The notes under the pieces are model-generated. The model was not told where the DNA came from. It ran no database searches and was given only the letters and a program-made list of their open reading frames with translations. Shown here one piece after another: positions 33,736 to 46,124 of a stretch of DNA of 64,000 bases. The translations under genes and the position numbers were made by a program. Position 1 is the first letter of the stretch, and every line of letters starts with the position of its first letter. The DNA comes from Neofusicoccum parvum (taxonomy: Eukaryota; Ascomycota; Dothideomycetes; Botryosphaeriales; Botryosphaeriaceae), in assembly GCA_020912385.1 (NCBI GenBank), contig CP087210.1, forward strand, positions 2,542,001 to 2,606,000. Direction: 5' to 3'.

Positions 33736-36700
33736 TCACAGCGCGAGCCCGCTTCCGTCCCCCGTCCACCGGTACAGCGCCAGCACCTCGCGCCGCCGCT
33801 GTTGCTGCTCGCCGAAGTCCTCGAGGCAGCGCCCCCGCACTTGCGCGAGGGCTGAGCGCATGACTTTGCGGAAATTGCGCTGCCAACCGTCAGCAACCGA
33901 CCTACGAATCATGGCCGACCGGGGGCGCAGAGCGCGCAAATCTTACCTGATACTCGGTGTTGAGCGTAACCACGCACGCCTCATGCGCTCGCACGATCGT
34001 CTCGCACGCCTTGACGACGCTGGGGCTGGCCTCGCCTTGCAGCTTGTCGGCGATGAGCAGCAGCAGGAACGAGCCCTGCAGCAGGTACATCCCGAAGAAG
34101 AAAGGCATGAAACTGAGGTCCGGGTCGTGCTCGAGGATGTCGCTGAGCGCCTCCGCCGCCGACACCGCGTGCCCCGTGGCCGTGACGAACGACTGCGACG
34201 AGATCCAGAGGTCGTTGTCGTCCAGGAGGGAGATCGGGTCCCACTTGCCGTTGAGCAGGATGTGCAGCGTGTGCATCAGGTGCGTGGCATAGGCAACCAC
34301 AATCTTAGTCTGGATGATTGACTCGGTGATCCGGGAACCTGACGAATTCACCGAGTGCGCCGACGGTGTGCCTGCGTCGCGGTTGCCGTTTTCCGTGCCA
34401 TTCGTGCCTTCGTTGTCGTTTCCGGACGCCAGGTTGCTCGTGAAGCGCTTGTCAAATTCCTCCAGGCTCCTCCCGTACGCCTCCAGCTGCTGTGCAATCT
34501 CCGCCGCGTAGTGGTCCCATTCGTTGCCGTTGCGGAAGCGGTTGCCAAACCGTGGATGGTTCCTTGCGTGGTTGAGGTCGACAATTGCGCCGAGGACGGT
34601 CATCAGAGGTGTGAAGTACCCGAAGATCGAGTGTCCTGTGACTTCGAAAGATGGCCCCCTCCGTCGGTAGTAAGAGGACGATGAATCCGAGTATTGGTCT
34701 GAGTTGCCCGTATAGTAGTCTCCTGCCTGCCACTTCGACTCCTCGATGGGTTGCAGTAGCTCCTCACACTCGACGTCGAGCAGAAACAACGGTCGGTTGT
34801 AGCAAAGGGCCAAGTGGCGGTCCATCGTGTACAACAACCACCAGATCCTCCTCCTTTCCTCCCGCTCTTCTTCCGAGATCGTGCCTGGTGTTTGTGCCTG
34901 TCCATTCATGCCGTGATTCATCCCACCCAAATCAACATCCATATCAACCTCACCTTCTGCGTCGGCATCTTCTCCAGTCTCCCTTTCTGGGGGCGGCGGA
35001 TTCGGTGGGAGTTCCCGGTTGAGCTTCATCTCCCTTGCCAGTGACCATGCAGCGTTCCACCACCGCAAGCTTGCAGCTTTGTATTCACTGGCAGACACAA
35101 CGACAGCAAGGTGCATGTACGTGACAATGTCATCAAGAGCTGCTGCTGAACCAGGCGTTCCACCCTCGCTTTCTGCCAGTCTCCCAGAAATGGGATTTGC
35201 CACTCCAAACCCGCCCAACGCAACACCATTGATGACCGTATTGGCGGCAAAGTTTGGCGACGCGTGGTTGCTTGCATCAGGCGTGTGGATGAGTGGTCTC
35301 AGCAAGCTGATGGTTAGTTCAAGAAGCTTTTGGCAGACCTTGCCACGGGTTGAAGGGGGCGAGGTGAGGAAGGCCGATTCATGCGTCTGTGCACCGATCC
35401 AAAGCATACTTGCTAGCAGGGCTGGGCTGCAGATTCGGGGGTTGCTGTGCCGGAGGAAGGATCGTTTCCTGAATACATAGCCGAGGACGTATGGTGAAAC
35501 AGGTTGCATGAAGGCAGAGCTGGCGCTCTGGAAGTACAGCTCCAGTAGATCGCATGCGAGGTAGACAGGAATGATCCCTTGAAGGTACGGCAACAGCGGT
35601 TTCAGAACTGGATATCGAAGTGTCTGGGAGTTTGCCAGGTGCTGCTGTGAGTACAGGGCCGCGGAAGGCGAAGGGAGCGACAGCCACCCAGGAGACCCCC
35701 CGACCGGGGAATTTCCCAAGAAGCCAGCCAGCGGACTCTCGCCGGGTGGTATGCGAAATCCGTTCTGCTGTCCATGTTGGCTTTGAGGGCTGAGCATGGA
35801 GTAGGTACCATCGCCGTACGCCTGCATTCCGTTGGTAGCAAGCAGAGGATGATGCATAACGTTGGCACCGTTCTGGAGCATCAAGCTTCCATTCACCGCG
35901 CCAGGTGACGTGACAGTTCGCTGGTAGTCGTCCATGGAGCCATAGTCCGACATGTTCATCATGTGAATGTTGCGATCGTGCACTCCGTTCGTGGGCAGAC
36001 GTGGCGTTGCCAGGCCAGTCACCAGACCGTCGGCGGGGCCGGCGATCTGATGATGGCCTCCGTTTTCCGAGATGTCGCCCACGGAACCATACCTTGCGAC
36101 GTGGCTCATGTCGTAATGGGTTGCGCCGTTGGCTCCATGGTGGCTTGAGATACTGGCCGACCGCTGTGCTCCGTTGCTAGGCGGTGGAAGATCATGCCCT
36201 GAAGGCTTTTGCTGGCCGTCTCTGTCGTGGGTTTGGCCGGGGCTGTTGCCGCTCTGCTCTTCACTGGGGTAGCCGTTCGCCGAAGAAGGACTTGTATGGC
36301 CACCATCGCCGGCAGCAGCGGCAGCGGCGGCCTGCTGCGCTGCGATTTCCTTGCGCGAAGCCTTGCCTCTCTTCTTGCGTTCCCGCATGTACTCGCAGGA
36401 CAGGCCAAATTCTTCTAGGGGTCAGTATCGCAAGTAAGGCTAGGAACCGACGACTACCCACCGATACAGTGGGCGCATGGAGCTTTCCCATCGCACTTGG
36501 TCCTCAGCTGGTTGCACTGGTCGCACGCTCTGCTGATGCGCCTCCGCACCGGCGCGTTCGAGTGGCGGCCAGCCCGGTCAGGCACCATGGTTGATTTCGA
36601 GTTGCGCGACGCGGCAGACGCGGGCAGATTGACATAGGGGTGGTGCCTTTGCTTGCCAAAAGTTTTTCCGTCTAACACATGGTGTGGCGTGTGCGGGTAG

Positions 36701-36855
36701 TGGTGCAGCGCGTACTGCGAGCTCTGGGCAAGGGCATCCAGACCGGCGGTAGAGAGGCGCTGCGACGAGAGGTGCTGGTCATGGTTTAAGAGGTTCGAGG
36801 ACGGCAGCTGGTTGAAGGCCGATATAGTGTACTGGTGAAGGCCGGTGGAGAGCAT
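33736..36855 (-). CDS. xlnR: xylanolytic transcriptional activator XlnR/XYR1 ortholog
   Basis: XlnR is the Zn2Cys6 activator of xylanase, cellulase and pentose-catabolism genes in ascomycetes. Three exons (36462-36855, 33947-36411, 33736-33879; introns 50 and 67 nt) encode 1000 residues. The binuclear zinc cluster has Cys111, Cys114, Cys121, Cys127, Cys130 and Cys137 ([24 protein letters not shown]), split by intron 1 and followed by [13 protein letters not shown], the XlnR signature. N-terminally, [13 protein letters not shown] also matches. A long Ser/Gly/Asn-rich linker precedes the fungal-specific TF domain ([42 protein letters not shown]). The last exon adds [16 protein letters not shown] and ends DGSGLAL, the conserved C-terminus involved in modulation. 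The acceptor giving CIEFG is preferred to one giving an extra Glu. A GGCTAAA element lies just upstream of the start. Confidence 0.96.
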
Positions 36856-39800
36856 TTCGGAAGCTTAGCAGCGCTCGGGCTAAATGGGACCGAGGGGGCG
36901 AGGTGGAGTGGGCGGAGAAGAGAGGGAAAATTCGCGTCAGGCGCGCGCAAGAAGAATCGGAGGCGCTGGGGGACAGAAAACAAACATTCGAAGCGTGGCT
37001 GGACGATCATGAAAAGACCAAGGCAGCGCTCTATGGTGGATTTTGCGGTGTGCCTAGGTACCATATACCTGGACCAACGCGGAGTGCGCGGGGTATAGCT
37101 CAGGGAAGTCGAGCAGAACGCCCCGTGCGCTTAGGGCAGCGCCTCTTCATTCGCCTTTGAGTTGACGCTTGGCTGCGTTGGGAGGCCATCGCCGGCGTTG
37201 CAGTTCCATGTGCCGGGGGACTAGCTGCAGCCCGCATCAGAAATCAAGGGACGGGCGGAGCATGGGTTGCCGTAAACGAGATGGAGTGGCAGATGGCAGG
37301 AGGCCCAGGATCGCCAGCACCGCACGCTTGTCAGACGCCCGCCCGGCCACTAAGAAACGGAACCTGGGGAAGCCAATAAAAACGGATATTGGCTGATCGA
37401 GCAGCCCCCGCGCATACCGTCGAGCAATAATGCCGTTTCAGTGCCGGGCACGCAGCCAGAAACGCTGCCCCGGGGCCGTGGTGCCAGAGGCTGCCCGCCG
37501 GGCGCCGCGCCCACACCGCGGCCGCAGGCGGCCTGGTGGGACCGGCGGTGGTAGTGTCGTGTGGCGCCCCGGGTGCGCAGCATGCAAGCGTTTGGGCATC
37601 CTCGTGCCGTGCGGCCACCGCGAGGCATCGTGGCCACTCGAGCAAGAAGTGCCGAACCCGCCGGCAAGCCAGCACGGAGCTTCCCAGCAGGCAGCGCAGG
37701 TCCTCGGCTGGCGGCTTCGCAGCCCGCGCACGCCTGCCGGCGGCGGCGACGCTTCACCTGCGTAAAGCACCTTCCCGTGCGTTTCTAGAACGGCGGCGGG
37801 CGCGGCGTCGTCCAGCTACCCTTGAAACAGGGCTACGCCGGCGATCAAGCCTCTTGCATAACGCTGCTGACACAGGGCTTGGCCGGGTGGTGCAATGCGT
37901 GGCTGCGACGGAGGCCATGTGAGTGAGCTGCATACAGAAGGTCGTTGTGCGAGGGGAGCCTGCCCGTGGCTGGCGAGCAGGTGCGGTGATTCGGCCGCCT
38001 GCCAAATCACGCTCATTACTCGCTGCACGAAGTCGAAATAACGTCCGCTCGGGGCGGCCCAGACCTGGAGCCACAGCCCACGCCCGCCTCCTGCATGACA
38101 GCGCGACTCCAGACCCGGCGGATCGATATGGCCAGGGAGCAGGCCTGCAGCGAAGCGCTCCCGCTCCTTCTATCCGAGCCCGCAATAAATCTGAGTGCTC
38201 CGCTATCAGGAACGGGCAGCAGCCCAGCCACTGCGCCTCGACAAGCATGCCGCCGGCCTTGAATTTGGCCCAAGCCTCAGCACAGGTCGCCGCCGGACGG
38301 GCCCTCGACGGCGCGCGCGCTGGACTGCCGCACGCAAGTCTCGTGGCCATGCAGGAACGAACTTGCAGCGGAGCAATTTCTCCGGCGGATCTGCGATGTC
38401 AGAGTCGCAGCACCGGTGTGCCCCGCTAGCAGCACCGCTTGAGATTTTTGCGGCGCCGTGACTGCGGAGCTTCCAAGCGTGGAACAGGCCGTAGAAACGG
38501 AGGCGGAGCCGAGGCCTGACCATGAGTATTCTCGCCATTCGTCAACAGTCGGGATACGCTGTTCGGGCCTTTCGTCGAAAAGCTGTTAGGGGGACAGCAA
38601 ACGGGCCAGTGACCAACCGATTTGGGGCGACGGGGCCGGCTCTCCGTGGGGACGCTGAACCTGGAGCCGCAGCGATCCCGGGGGGGTCACACCTCGTCTC
38701 CCTCATCGGTGCGGTGTCAGTCGATCCGCCGGGACTGCGCCGCCGGCAAGAAGTCGGTCAGCCCGCACGCCGTTCCTAGCCCGCCGAGCAACTGCTCCGC
38801 GCGCGCATGGGAACCGGATTCTTCACCAGAAAGACGCGCAGTTGCATGAGCCGCGCGAGCGGGTCACGCAAGCGAGCTGGGGTGCAGCACGCAGGGAGCA
38901 TGGAGCGTGGAGCGTGGAGCGCGGCGCATCGACATGGGCATGGAGCATGCGCTCATCGCGGCTGCACCCACACGCCCTGCCGGCCTGGAGCGCCGGAGCG
39001 GAGCCCTGGGTCTTGGGGCCTTGGAGCCTTGCAACGGCGCGCGCAACGCAGCTGTGCTGGGAACGCTCCGCGGGCGGCGGAGCGACGGCGCTGAAACAGA
39101 ATCCTGCCTCAGCGAAACAATAACACGAGGGCGTCTAGGCCCGCGAGTCCCGCGACAGACCCGCGACACACGGTGACGTGTGGGCAGAGCAGCTGGTGAT
39201 CTGGACAGAGTGATGTCAGCCGGCCGGCCGCATTAACATGCGTGCTAATGCGTTTCCTCCTCTTGCAGACCAAACGCTGATGCACTGCCGACACAGACGG
39301 GAGTCAGAGATCCGATCGGGCGACTGGGACAGGGCTGGACGGCTTCACGGCTGCCCTACGGGCAGCGTGGGCGTTGGGACTCAGCCGGGCGTCATGCCGG
39401 GCCCATCCGACGCGCTGGCGGGCGGGAGCTTGCTTCATTTCCTTATCGTTTCGATATGGCAGAGCAATCTCCCGCAGAGGTGGGTTGACATGCTGCTCAA
39501 GGTCAAACATGAAGAAGGTTAGTTCCGGGTAACTCTTGGGCGAATGCTGGCGGCGATCCCGCGCTCCCAGGCAGAGCAGCAGCGCGTCTCTGGGGACGTG
39601 TGAGCCGTGCCTAAGCGAGCGGAAATGAGGCGAGCCAAACCCCAAGTGCCGGCGACGGCAGTTGTCTGCGCTCGCGGATGGACACGTCGAGACTGCGGCC
39701 TTGACGCGGTGCGTGCAACGGGCCTGGCAGGCGATGGTGGAGTGAGGCCGCTCGCCGGGTGGGCGCTGGAGGGGCCCTCACGCGTTTTGCTCGGCGCGCC

Positions 39801-40008
39801 GCTGCCGGGCGTCTGGGCGGACAAGATTCCGCCTATCTTATCGGCGCTGCGTGCCCCGCGATCGGACGTCAGCGGCGGCAGTGGCAGCTCACCAACGGCC
39901 TGGTGGGCTGTGGGCCGCACTCACTTTTTGACACTGCACCGCGCCGGCAGCACTCTCCACCGCACTCTGCAACACCGCCCAGCGCCGCCTCGCAGCACCC
40001 AGCACGCC
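36856..40008. promoter_or_regulatory. 3.15-kb divergent region xlnR / aldehyde dehydrogenase
   Basis: This gene-free, GC-rich region lies between two divergent starts. It should contain a long xlnR regulatory region, as is common for this regulator. Visible candidates near the xlnR start are a GGCTAAA element (36878-36884) and several strings fitting the CreA consensus SYGGRG (for example CTGGGG near 36966). The CreA matches are expected by chance in such GC-rich DNA. Overlapping open frames on both strands lack features. GAGCGTG-type imperfect repeats occur at about 38898-38925. Confidence 0.5.
36878..36884 (+). promoter_or_regulatory. XlnR-type binding element GGCTAAA
   Basis: The sequence GGCTAAA, matching the published Aspergillus XlnR site (GGCTAR/GGCTAAA), starts 23 bp before the xlnR start codon. 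Its position within the presumed 5' leader would suit autoregulation, but one heptamer is weak evidence. Confidence 0.35.
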
Positions 40009-41531
40009 ATGTCTGTCGAGACCATCACCACCATCTCGCCCATCACCAACAAGCCCGTTGTCGTGCGCAATGGCTTGTCTGACGTCGACCTGCAGCGCAT
40101 CCCCGCCACTGCGGCAGAGGCCTTCAATGCCTTCCGCAAGACCACCCTGGACGAGCGCAAGCAGATTGTCAAGCAGGCCTTGAAGAACCTTGACGCCCGC
40201 AAGGATCAGCTGGCCCGTGAGATCACCGAGCAGATGGGTCGCCCGATCGCCTACACGGCGAAGGAGGTCTCGACCGCCGTGATGCGTGGCGAGTACCTGC
40301 TCAAGGTTGCCGACGAGGCCTTGAGCGTCACCGATGGCGAGCCTGAGAAGGGCTTCAAGCGCTACATCAAGAAAGTCCCCGTCGGCCCTGTCTTGATCCT
40401 GTTCCCATGGAACGTGAGCTTCCCGCCGGCGCCCCTCCCGACTCCCGCATGGCTAACGCGGCATTGTGCGACAGTATCCCTACCTGACCCTCATCAACTC
40501 CATTGTGCCCGCCATCCTGGCCGGTAACTCGGTCATCCTGAAACCCTCCCCGCAGACGCCCACCAGCGCAGAGCATCTGCAACAGGTTTTCGTCGACGCC
40601 GGCCTCCCCCAGAACGTCATCCAATACTTCCACTGTGGATCCTACACCCAGATCGAGTCTCTGGTGAGGAATCCTGCAATCCAGCTGGTGTGTTTCACCG
40701 GCTCCGTAGCCGGCGGCCTTGCTGTCCAACGTGCCGCCGCCGACAGAGTCGATGTTCGTGTCGGCCTGGAACTGGGTGGCAAGGACCCTGCCTACATTCG
40801 CCCGGACGTGGACCTCAAGTGGGCTGCTGAGGAGATTGTCGATGGCGCCATCTTCAACTCGGGCCAGAGCTGCTGCAGCATTGAGCGCGTCTACGTGCAT
40901 GAGAGCGTCCACGACGAATTCGTGACGGCCGTTCAAGACGTGCTTAAGGGCTACAAGCTGGGCGATCCCTTCGACGCGAAGACTCATGTCGGTCCGGTGG
41001 TGTCCAAGAGATCTGCAGAGACCATCCGCTCCCATATCAAGGATGCTCTGGATAAGGGTGCCAAGGATGCTACGCCTGAGAACGAGTCGTTCAAGAACCC
41101 GCCACCGGACGGCAACTTTGTTGCTCCTACGCTTCTTGTCAATGTCAATCACACCATGACCGCCATCACCGAGGAGACGTTCGGCCCGGTCATTCCTGTT
41201 GTCAAGATCAAGGACGACAATGAGGCCATCCGCTTGATGAACGACAGCCAGTTCGGCCTCACCGCCAGCATCTGGACCAAGGACGTGGAGAAGGGCCATG
41301 CGCTAGCGGACGATGTCGAGGCAGGAACGGTGTTCGTGAACCGTTGCGACTATCCCGCCCCGGTGAGTCACTTTATGCACGATCCTCAAGTGTTTCAGGA
41401 GCTGACCATTATCGCAGGACCTTGCATGGATCGGATGGAAGGAGTCGGGCAAAGGCCAGACGCTCAGCAAATTCGGCTTCGACCAATTCGTCAAGCTCAA
41501 GAGCTACCATGTCAAGGACTACCCCAAATAG
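40009..41531 (+). CDS. NAD(P)-dependent aldehyde dehydrogenase
   Basis: Enzymes of this superfamily oxidise aldehydes to acids with NAD(P)+. Exons 40009-40413, 40475-41362 and 41418-41531 (introns 61 and 55 nt) give 468 residues, short of the usual 480-500 mainly at the N-terminus. Visible motifs are the oxyanion-hole Asn135 in FPWNYP, cofactor-binding ILKPSPQTP, the FTGSVAGG turn, the general-base Glu234 in LELGGKDPAYI, and the nucleophile Cys268 in NSGQSCCSIERVYV. EETFGPVIPVVK and the C-terminal WKESGKGQTLSKFGFDQFVKLKSYHVKDY complete the fold. The Gly-Gln-Ser-Cys-Cys form and PDVDL resemble fungal succinate-semialdehyde-type enzymes, but substrate cannot be assigned. No peroxisomal SKL or clear mitochondrial presequence is seen. 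It diverges from xlnR, although a regulatory link is speculative. Confidence 0.94.
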
Positions 41532-42623
41532 AGAAGCCTAGGCTAATACGGTTAAATTCAGCCCTGTGGGCAAGACCCACCAGATCGACCCTTTCTTCCG
41601 TCTGATCATAGTGAACCTGGCGATCAATGTTTCATGAGTGGCTTGCTGCTAATGCCAGACGCAAGGCTTGTCGCTGGTGCGAAAACGCGTGCTCACCTGA
41701 CTTGCACCTCAGCACACCAACCCCCTCCCCAGGGGACAATGGAATTGGTCCATCGTCACCGCCGAGCGCCAAGCGATAAGAGTACGACAGCTAAGGCGGG
41801 CATCGATGCTAGATATATGACTTGACTACGCGTCTGCTGCACGCGTTTGGGCGTCTCCCTTCGGAATGCGCGCGCACATGCAAGGAATGGTTACACACTG
41901 CGCTTGTAGCGAGGAACATCACCAGCCATGAGGCGAGCAACTCCACCAACGCTGTCAAACACGCCAAACGCCCAACGGCTCCCAGGAGACACTCGTTACA
42001 CTGTCATCCGTTGCAGAATGCGCGCTGGCAGGCCCAATAGTCAGGGCCCTTGCCGTCGCCTTTTCTGTGGTTACTGAGACATCCAAACGATGTCACCATA
42101 CCGGTCGATCTGTGCGAGCATTCCTGGCGCACTTGGTGGACGACGCCGGAGCCCCGTACGTCCAGCCTCCTGCCCTCTTTGTCCTCGCGGGACGAAGAAT
42201 GCCTAGCCCGAGCTCCTCGCAGAGCTGGCGCTAGCAAGCAAGGAATGAAGATGCTGCCGCGTGGCAACTCATCTCGACGGGAATCCACAATTTCATGAGA
42301 TATTCCTGTTTATAACACTAGCTTGATGTCGCTGCTGAAGACTTTTCCCTCGCCGGCAACCATCATCACCTCCCCGCCAGCGCAGACGCGCCTCTCCTCC
42401 ATGTGACTTGTGTGCTTTATCTTTCTGGTTCCCAGCAGGCGTGTTACTGATTTTGTGGTTTATCTTTTTTTTTTCTTGATGCTCGATACCCTCCGTTGAA
42501 CAAGGCGGAATTCCGGCCTTCACAGTCATTCGCGGCAGTATCTGGCGCTTCGAGAGAAGGGTCTAGATTTGCCGGAACCACCAGATATACATCTATCATT
42601 TTGAAGGCTTGCCATTACCCAGA
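41532..42623. other. spacer
   Basis: This is 1.09 kb between the aldehyde dehydrogenase and the next plus-strand gene. It has a T-rich tract at about 42464-42476. No coding evidence. Confidence 0.5.
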
Positions 42624-43723
42624 ATGGCTACTACCAGCTGCAAGCAATCGAAGCCTGCGAGAATCAAGCACTTTGTCTTGAGCCAGATCCTTTGCTGCTG
42701 CGGGGCACGCAAAAAGCCAGTGCGCCCTTTGGAAATTGTACGTATGGAGTGTGATACCGTCCACGCAAACTCTAAGACCATGAGTAACTGATTCCGAGCT
42801 TGCGTGCAAACAGCATCCACCGAAAGATTTCCGCCGGATGGAGATCAAGTTTGAGGGATTGAGTCCTGAACAGTAAGTCACAAGTTGTACCTTCTTTCTT
42901 GCCAGTCCATTCATCATCTCGCGCATTCCTGCTCCTTACCACCAAGCAAATGCGTCGCAAACCCCCAACCTCGTACCGACAGAAAAGCCAAGCAAATCAC
43001 TAACGCCACAACCTCTCCCTCCACAGAGAAGCCTTCCTCCGCGAGAAAGCCATCCTTGACACACTCCCGCCCACACCATCCCTCCCCATCCTCTCCCCAA
43101 CTCCCACAACCACCCCCGCCACGACCGCCTCCCTCCTGCCTCACCACGCCAACCCGTCCCACCACTCCTACTTCCCGACCACCTACACCTCCACCTCCGC
43201 GCCCCACCTCTCGACCACCACGACCCTCAACTCCATCTCCGGGCCCGGCGCCGCCGCGGCCGCCGCGCACCACACCACGCACTCCACGCCGCACCTCGGC
43301 GGCCACACCGACGCCGGCCGGGGTGCGCGGCGCTCGTCCCGCCGCTTCAGCGCCATCAACCTCCTGCGCGGCAGCTGGAACAACTCGCACCCGGTCAGCG
43401 CCGAAGACCGGCGCATCGCCAACGGCAGCGGCGGCGGCGGCGGTGGCAGCGACAATAGCACTCCGCGCCGGCGCCAGCGCCTGGCCAACAACGCCGGCAG
43501 CGGCGACCGCCGGCGGCACTGCCAGTTCGAGTTCGCGGACGACTGGGAGAAGGGCGAGGTCGGGGGCGGCGGGTTCGAGCTGCAGGTCGTGAGGGGCGTG
43601 GCGTCGTCGGTGCGGAGCGCGGGGAGGGATTCGGAGGCCACGTTGGGGGGTGGGGGGAGCGTTGATGGGGAGAAGGAGCTCGAGGTGGGGTTGGGGACGA
43701 GGGGGGAGGGGGAGGGGAAGTGA
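42624..43723 (+). CDS. low-complexity fungal protein of unknown function
   Basis: Three exons (42624-42737, 42814-42872, 43027-43723; introns 76 and 154 nt) join in phase to 289 residues. The N-terminus is basic with a Cys triplet (LSQILCCCGARKKPVRPLEI), a possible palmitoylation patch. The next exon encodes HPPKDFRRMEIKFEGLSPEQ, the only part that looks conserved. The rest is Thr/Pro/Ser-rich, with a His/Ala-rich patch, an Arg-rich RRSSRRFSAINLLRGSWNN segment, a Gly run from a (GGC)n tract at about 43427-43446, and a Gly/Glu end. No catalytic motif or membrane helix is visible. The splice signals and a single consistent frame support a real gene. I do not recognise the family and assign no function. 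Confidence 0.65.
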
Positions 43724-46124
43724 GACGGCGCGGTGGTGGGAGTTGGCTTGCTTTCAAGAATATGGTTTGGCTGTTTAATACGGAGGGTTTGGTGCAGGCA
43801 AGAAGGGAAGAGAATCTGAAGTTGGGCGTGCTCAGGGTCTTTATTGAGGTGGTTGTCAGACCGGAAATGAGCAAATTGCAATAGGTTTTGTCTTTTTTGT
43901 TTTGTCCAAGAGCTGGGATGTCAAAATGGGTAGACTTTGCATTCGACGGAGTTGATTTGTTTCAGTTCAAAGTGTAGACTGAAGGCAACATTTTGGGAGG
44001 GGAAATGGTACATCAGATTAGAGAATAGCTGGTTTATTCAATGTACGGTCAGAGATCACCACTTCAGCAATGAGGTCGCCAATGGTGCGTGCATTCGTGC
44101 TCGCCTGGGGTCTTTTCAGCCTTCACAATCAGCTGATCCAGAACTGGCGTTGTTAGGTCGACGGAGTGATTGAGCAGATGGAGTGTGTCGTCCATCCGCA
44201 AAACGCGCATCATTTTTGACGAGCAATTGGGCGTCTACTTTAACTGCTCATGTTTGAAGACTACGGTGTTGTCGCGATAATTCGCAAATTTACTACATGA
44301 CGTTGCATTTTTCGAAGTAGATAGGCTATGCATTTACAGTCTAAGATCCCCATATCTGGATCGCTGTCTGACCGGTCCATGACCGGTGCTTCACCGGAGT
44401 AATCTCCGCCTTGCCAACGTCACCAGCAATTCAGCGCACATTTCTAAGGGCACAGGGGCAGGGGGGAAGGTGGATCGCGCCACGAGGCAGTGCGGCTGAA
44501 CAAGGAACGGTCTGTCGGCAGACGTCCGAAGAATTGTGAACTGATCACATCTTCCATTCAAGTCTGCTGATCTAAGACTGTGCAGCTGAATTAATTCAGG
44601 CTGAGAAGAAGTTGAGGCAGCAATTGAAGAAAGAGGTGGTAGGCTATTCCGCTGGATCTTGTTTCTCTGCTGAAAGGACCGCAGTCTAAGGAGTTAAGCA
44701 AATCCAACGCAATCCAACCCAACGTGGCCCTGAAAATTCCTTCCTATCAACTGCTCAAATTCTTGGAAGTTGATCAATAAAGATACTGAGCTCATTGATA
44801 GATTTCTTGTACTTTGGTAATTTCCAGTCTGTCTCTGCTGCAATGCCTGTCAGAAACCTACGTACCAATTCCTCGTACTAAAGCGAATAAGAATAAAAGC
44901 TCGCCCTCCTCCACATCTTCCTTCCCAAGTTACACACCCTCATCCGCTCAAGTCATCGGAACACTGCCATTGTAGCAATACATATCTTGAGGTACGCCAT
45001 AGTATTAAGTAACAATAGGCGCTCACAAGTCCCTCTTATCTCAAATACAGAGGGCACTTAACTGGTTCCCAAACACATCTTAATTCCGCTTGGGAATGCC
45101 GTCATATTTTTTATACAACCGCGCACTCCCTTCCACATCCACCCATTCGATTGGTCACTCTCGTTGTTGCGGGGCAATTTCCAATGCTATGGACATTTCC
45201 AACCAGATGGCGCCCTTGATTTTGTTTGTATATTAGCCACCGAGGAGAAGGTCGTTGTAGATGTCGTATGAATATGTAGCTGCTCGAGCTTCAGACCGGA
45301 AAACCGGGAAACGAGACTGACACAGTATACAGACTATGCGTGCAACGACTTAGAACGGAGTTTTCAAAAGTAGAAGTGATGGTCAGGAAACCGTGTTGAA
45401 TTGGTCAGAACCCCTGGACGCTGTGAGGATCCACATGCTGTTCTTAGAAGCGCACGTCGCGCAATTTGGATCTGCAACACCTTTTCGACCGCCAGTGTGA
45501 TGGAGTTCAGAAGAGACTTATTATTCAACAGTGCTACGGCACAGCTGTAGAGCCCTGGTATGGTATGAGGTGTCAAGGCGAACGAATTATGCGGCGGTCC
45601 ATGCGCGATATCGGCATTGATCGGATCTACTCTACGAACACGCACCTTTGCCTTATTTGTCTTCTTTTCCCTATTTACCTTCTTTGCCTTGTTTGCCCTG
45701 TTTGCCTTACTGAGCAGAAGAGTCTCACGTTTCCAGCCAGTTGTCCGACAAGTATTTTTCCGGGTTACCAGATAAGTAGATCCGGCGGCGCAGTCTATCT
45801 CTTGTGGAGCTTCACCCCTTAGCGAGACGTCTCATCATTGCCTAAGTAAGTAGGAGCAATTTTGACCGCCTTTACCAAGTCGCTGAATTTATAAAATCAC
45901 AGGTGGGTGGTGCAGCCGGCCACTCACGCGACGCCTATCACCGGCGATATCGCAATACTGAGATATCCCTGGCGGGGCGGTAACGGTGAGAGATAGCCGA
46001 CCTCTGGTATAAGACTCAAGCTCAAGCTCAAGCCCAAGCGAGTCTCTACCAAGTCTTTAAGACGAACCATTTCGACTGTCACGGCCACAGCGTGTTTGCT
46101 GATTGAGCCTGTGACAACGCAGTG
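43724..46124. other. 2.4-kb spacer before the terpene cyclase
   Basis: This region looks AT-richer than the flanking genes. Short frames (for example near 43940 and 45470) have no features. There are simple repeats near 45690-45715 (three copies of a TTTGCCTTG-like decamer) and at 46015-46038. I see no transposon ends. The low GC might reflect repeat-induced mutation of an old element, but no recognisable element remains. Confidence 0.45.
46015..46038. repeat. CTCAAG hexamer array
   Basis: Four tandem CTCAAG units (the last is CCCAAG) lie about 87 bp upstream of the terpene cyclase start codon, within its presumed promoter or 5' leader. Confidence 0.75.

Noticed and set aside
37430..39920. 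Overlapping frames between xlnR and the aldehyde dehydrogenase
   Set aside because: GC-driven open frames on both strands with Ala/Arg/Gly bias and no recognisable protein.
45466..45822. 118-codon frame upstream of the terpene cyclase
   Set aside because: Its hydrophobic stretch comes from a CTTTGCC-type simple repeat, and no conserved feature or splice pattern is present.
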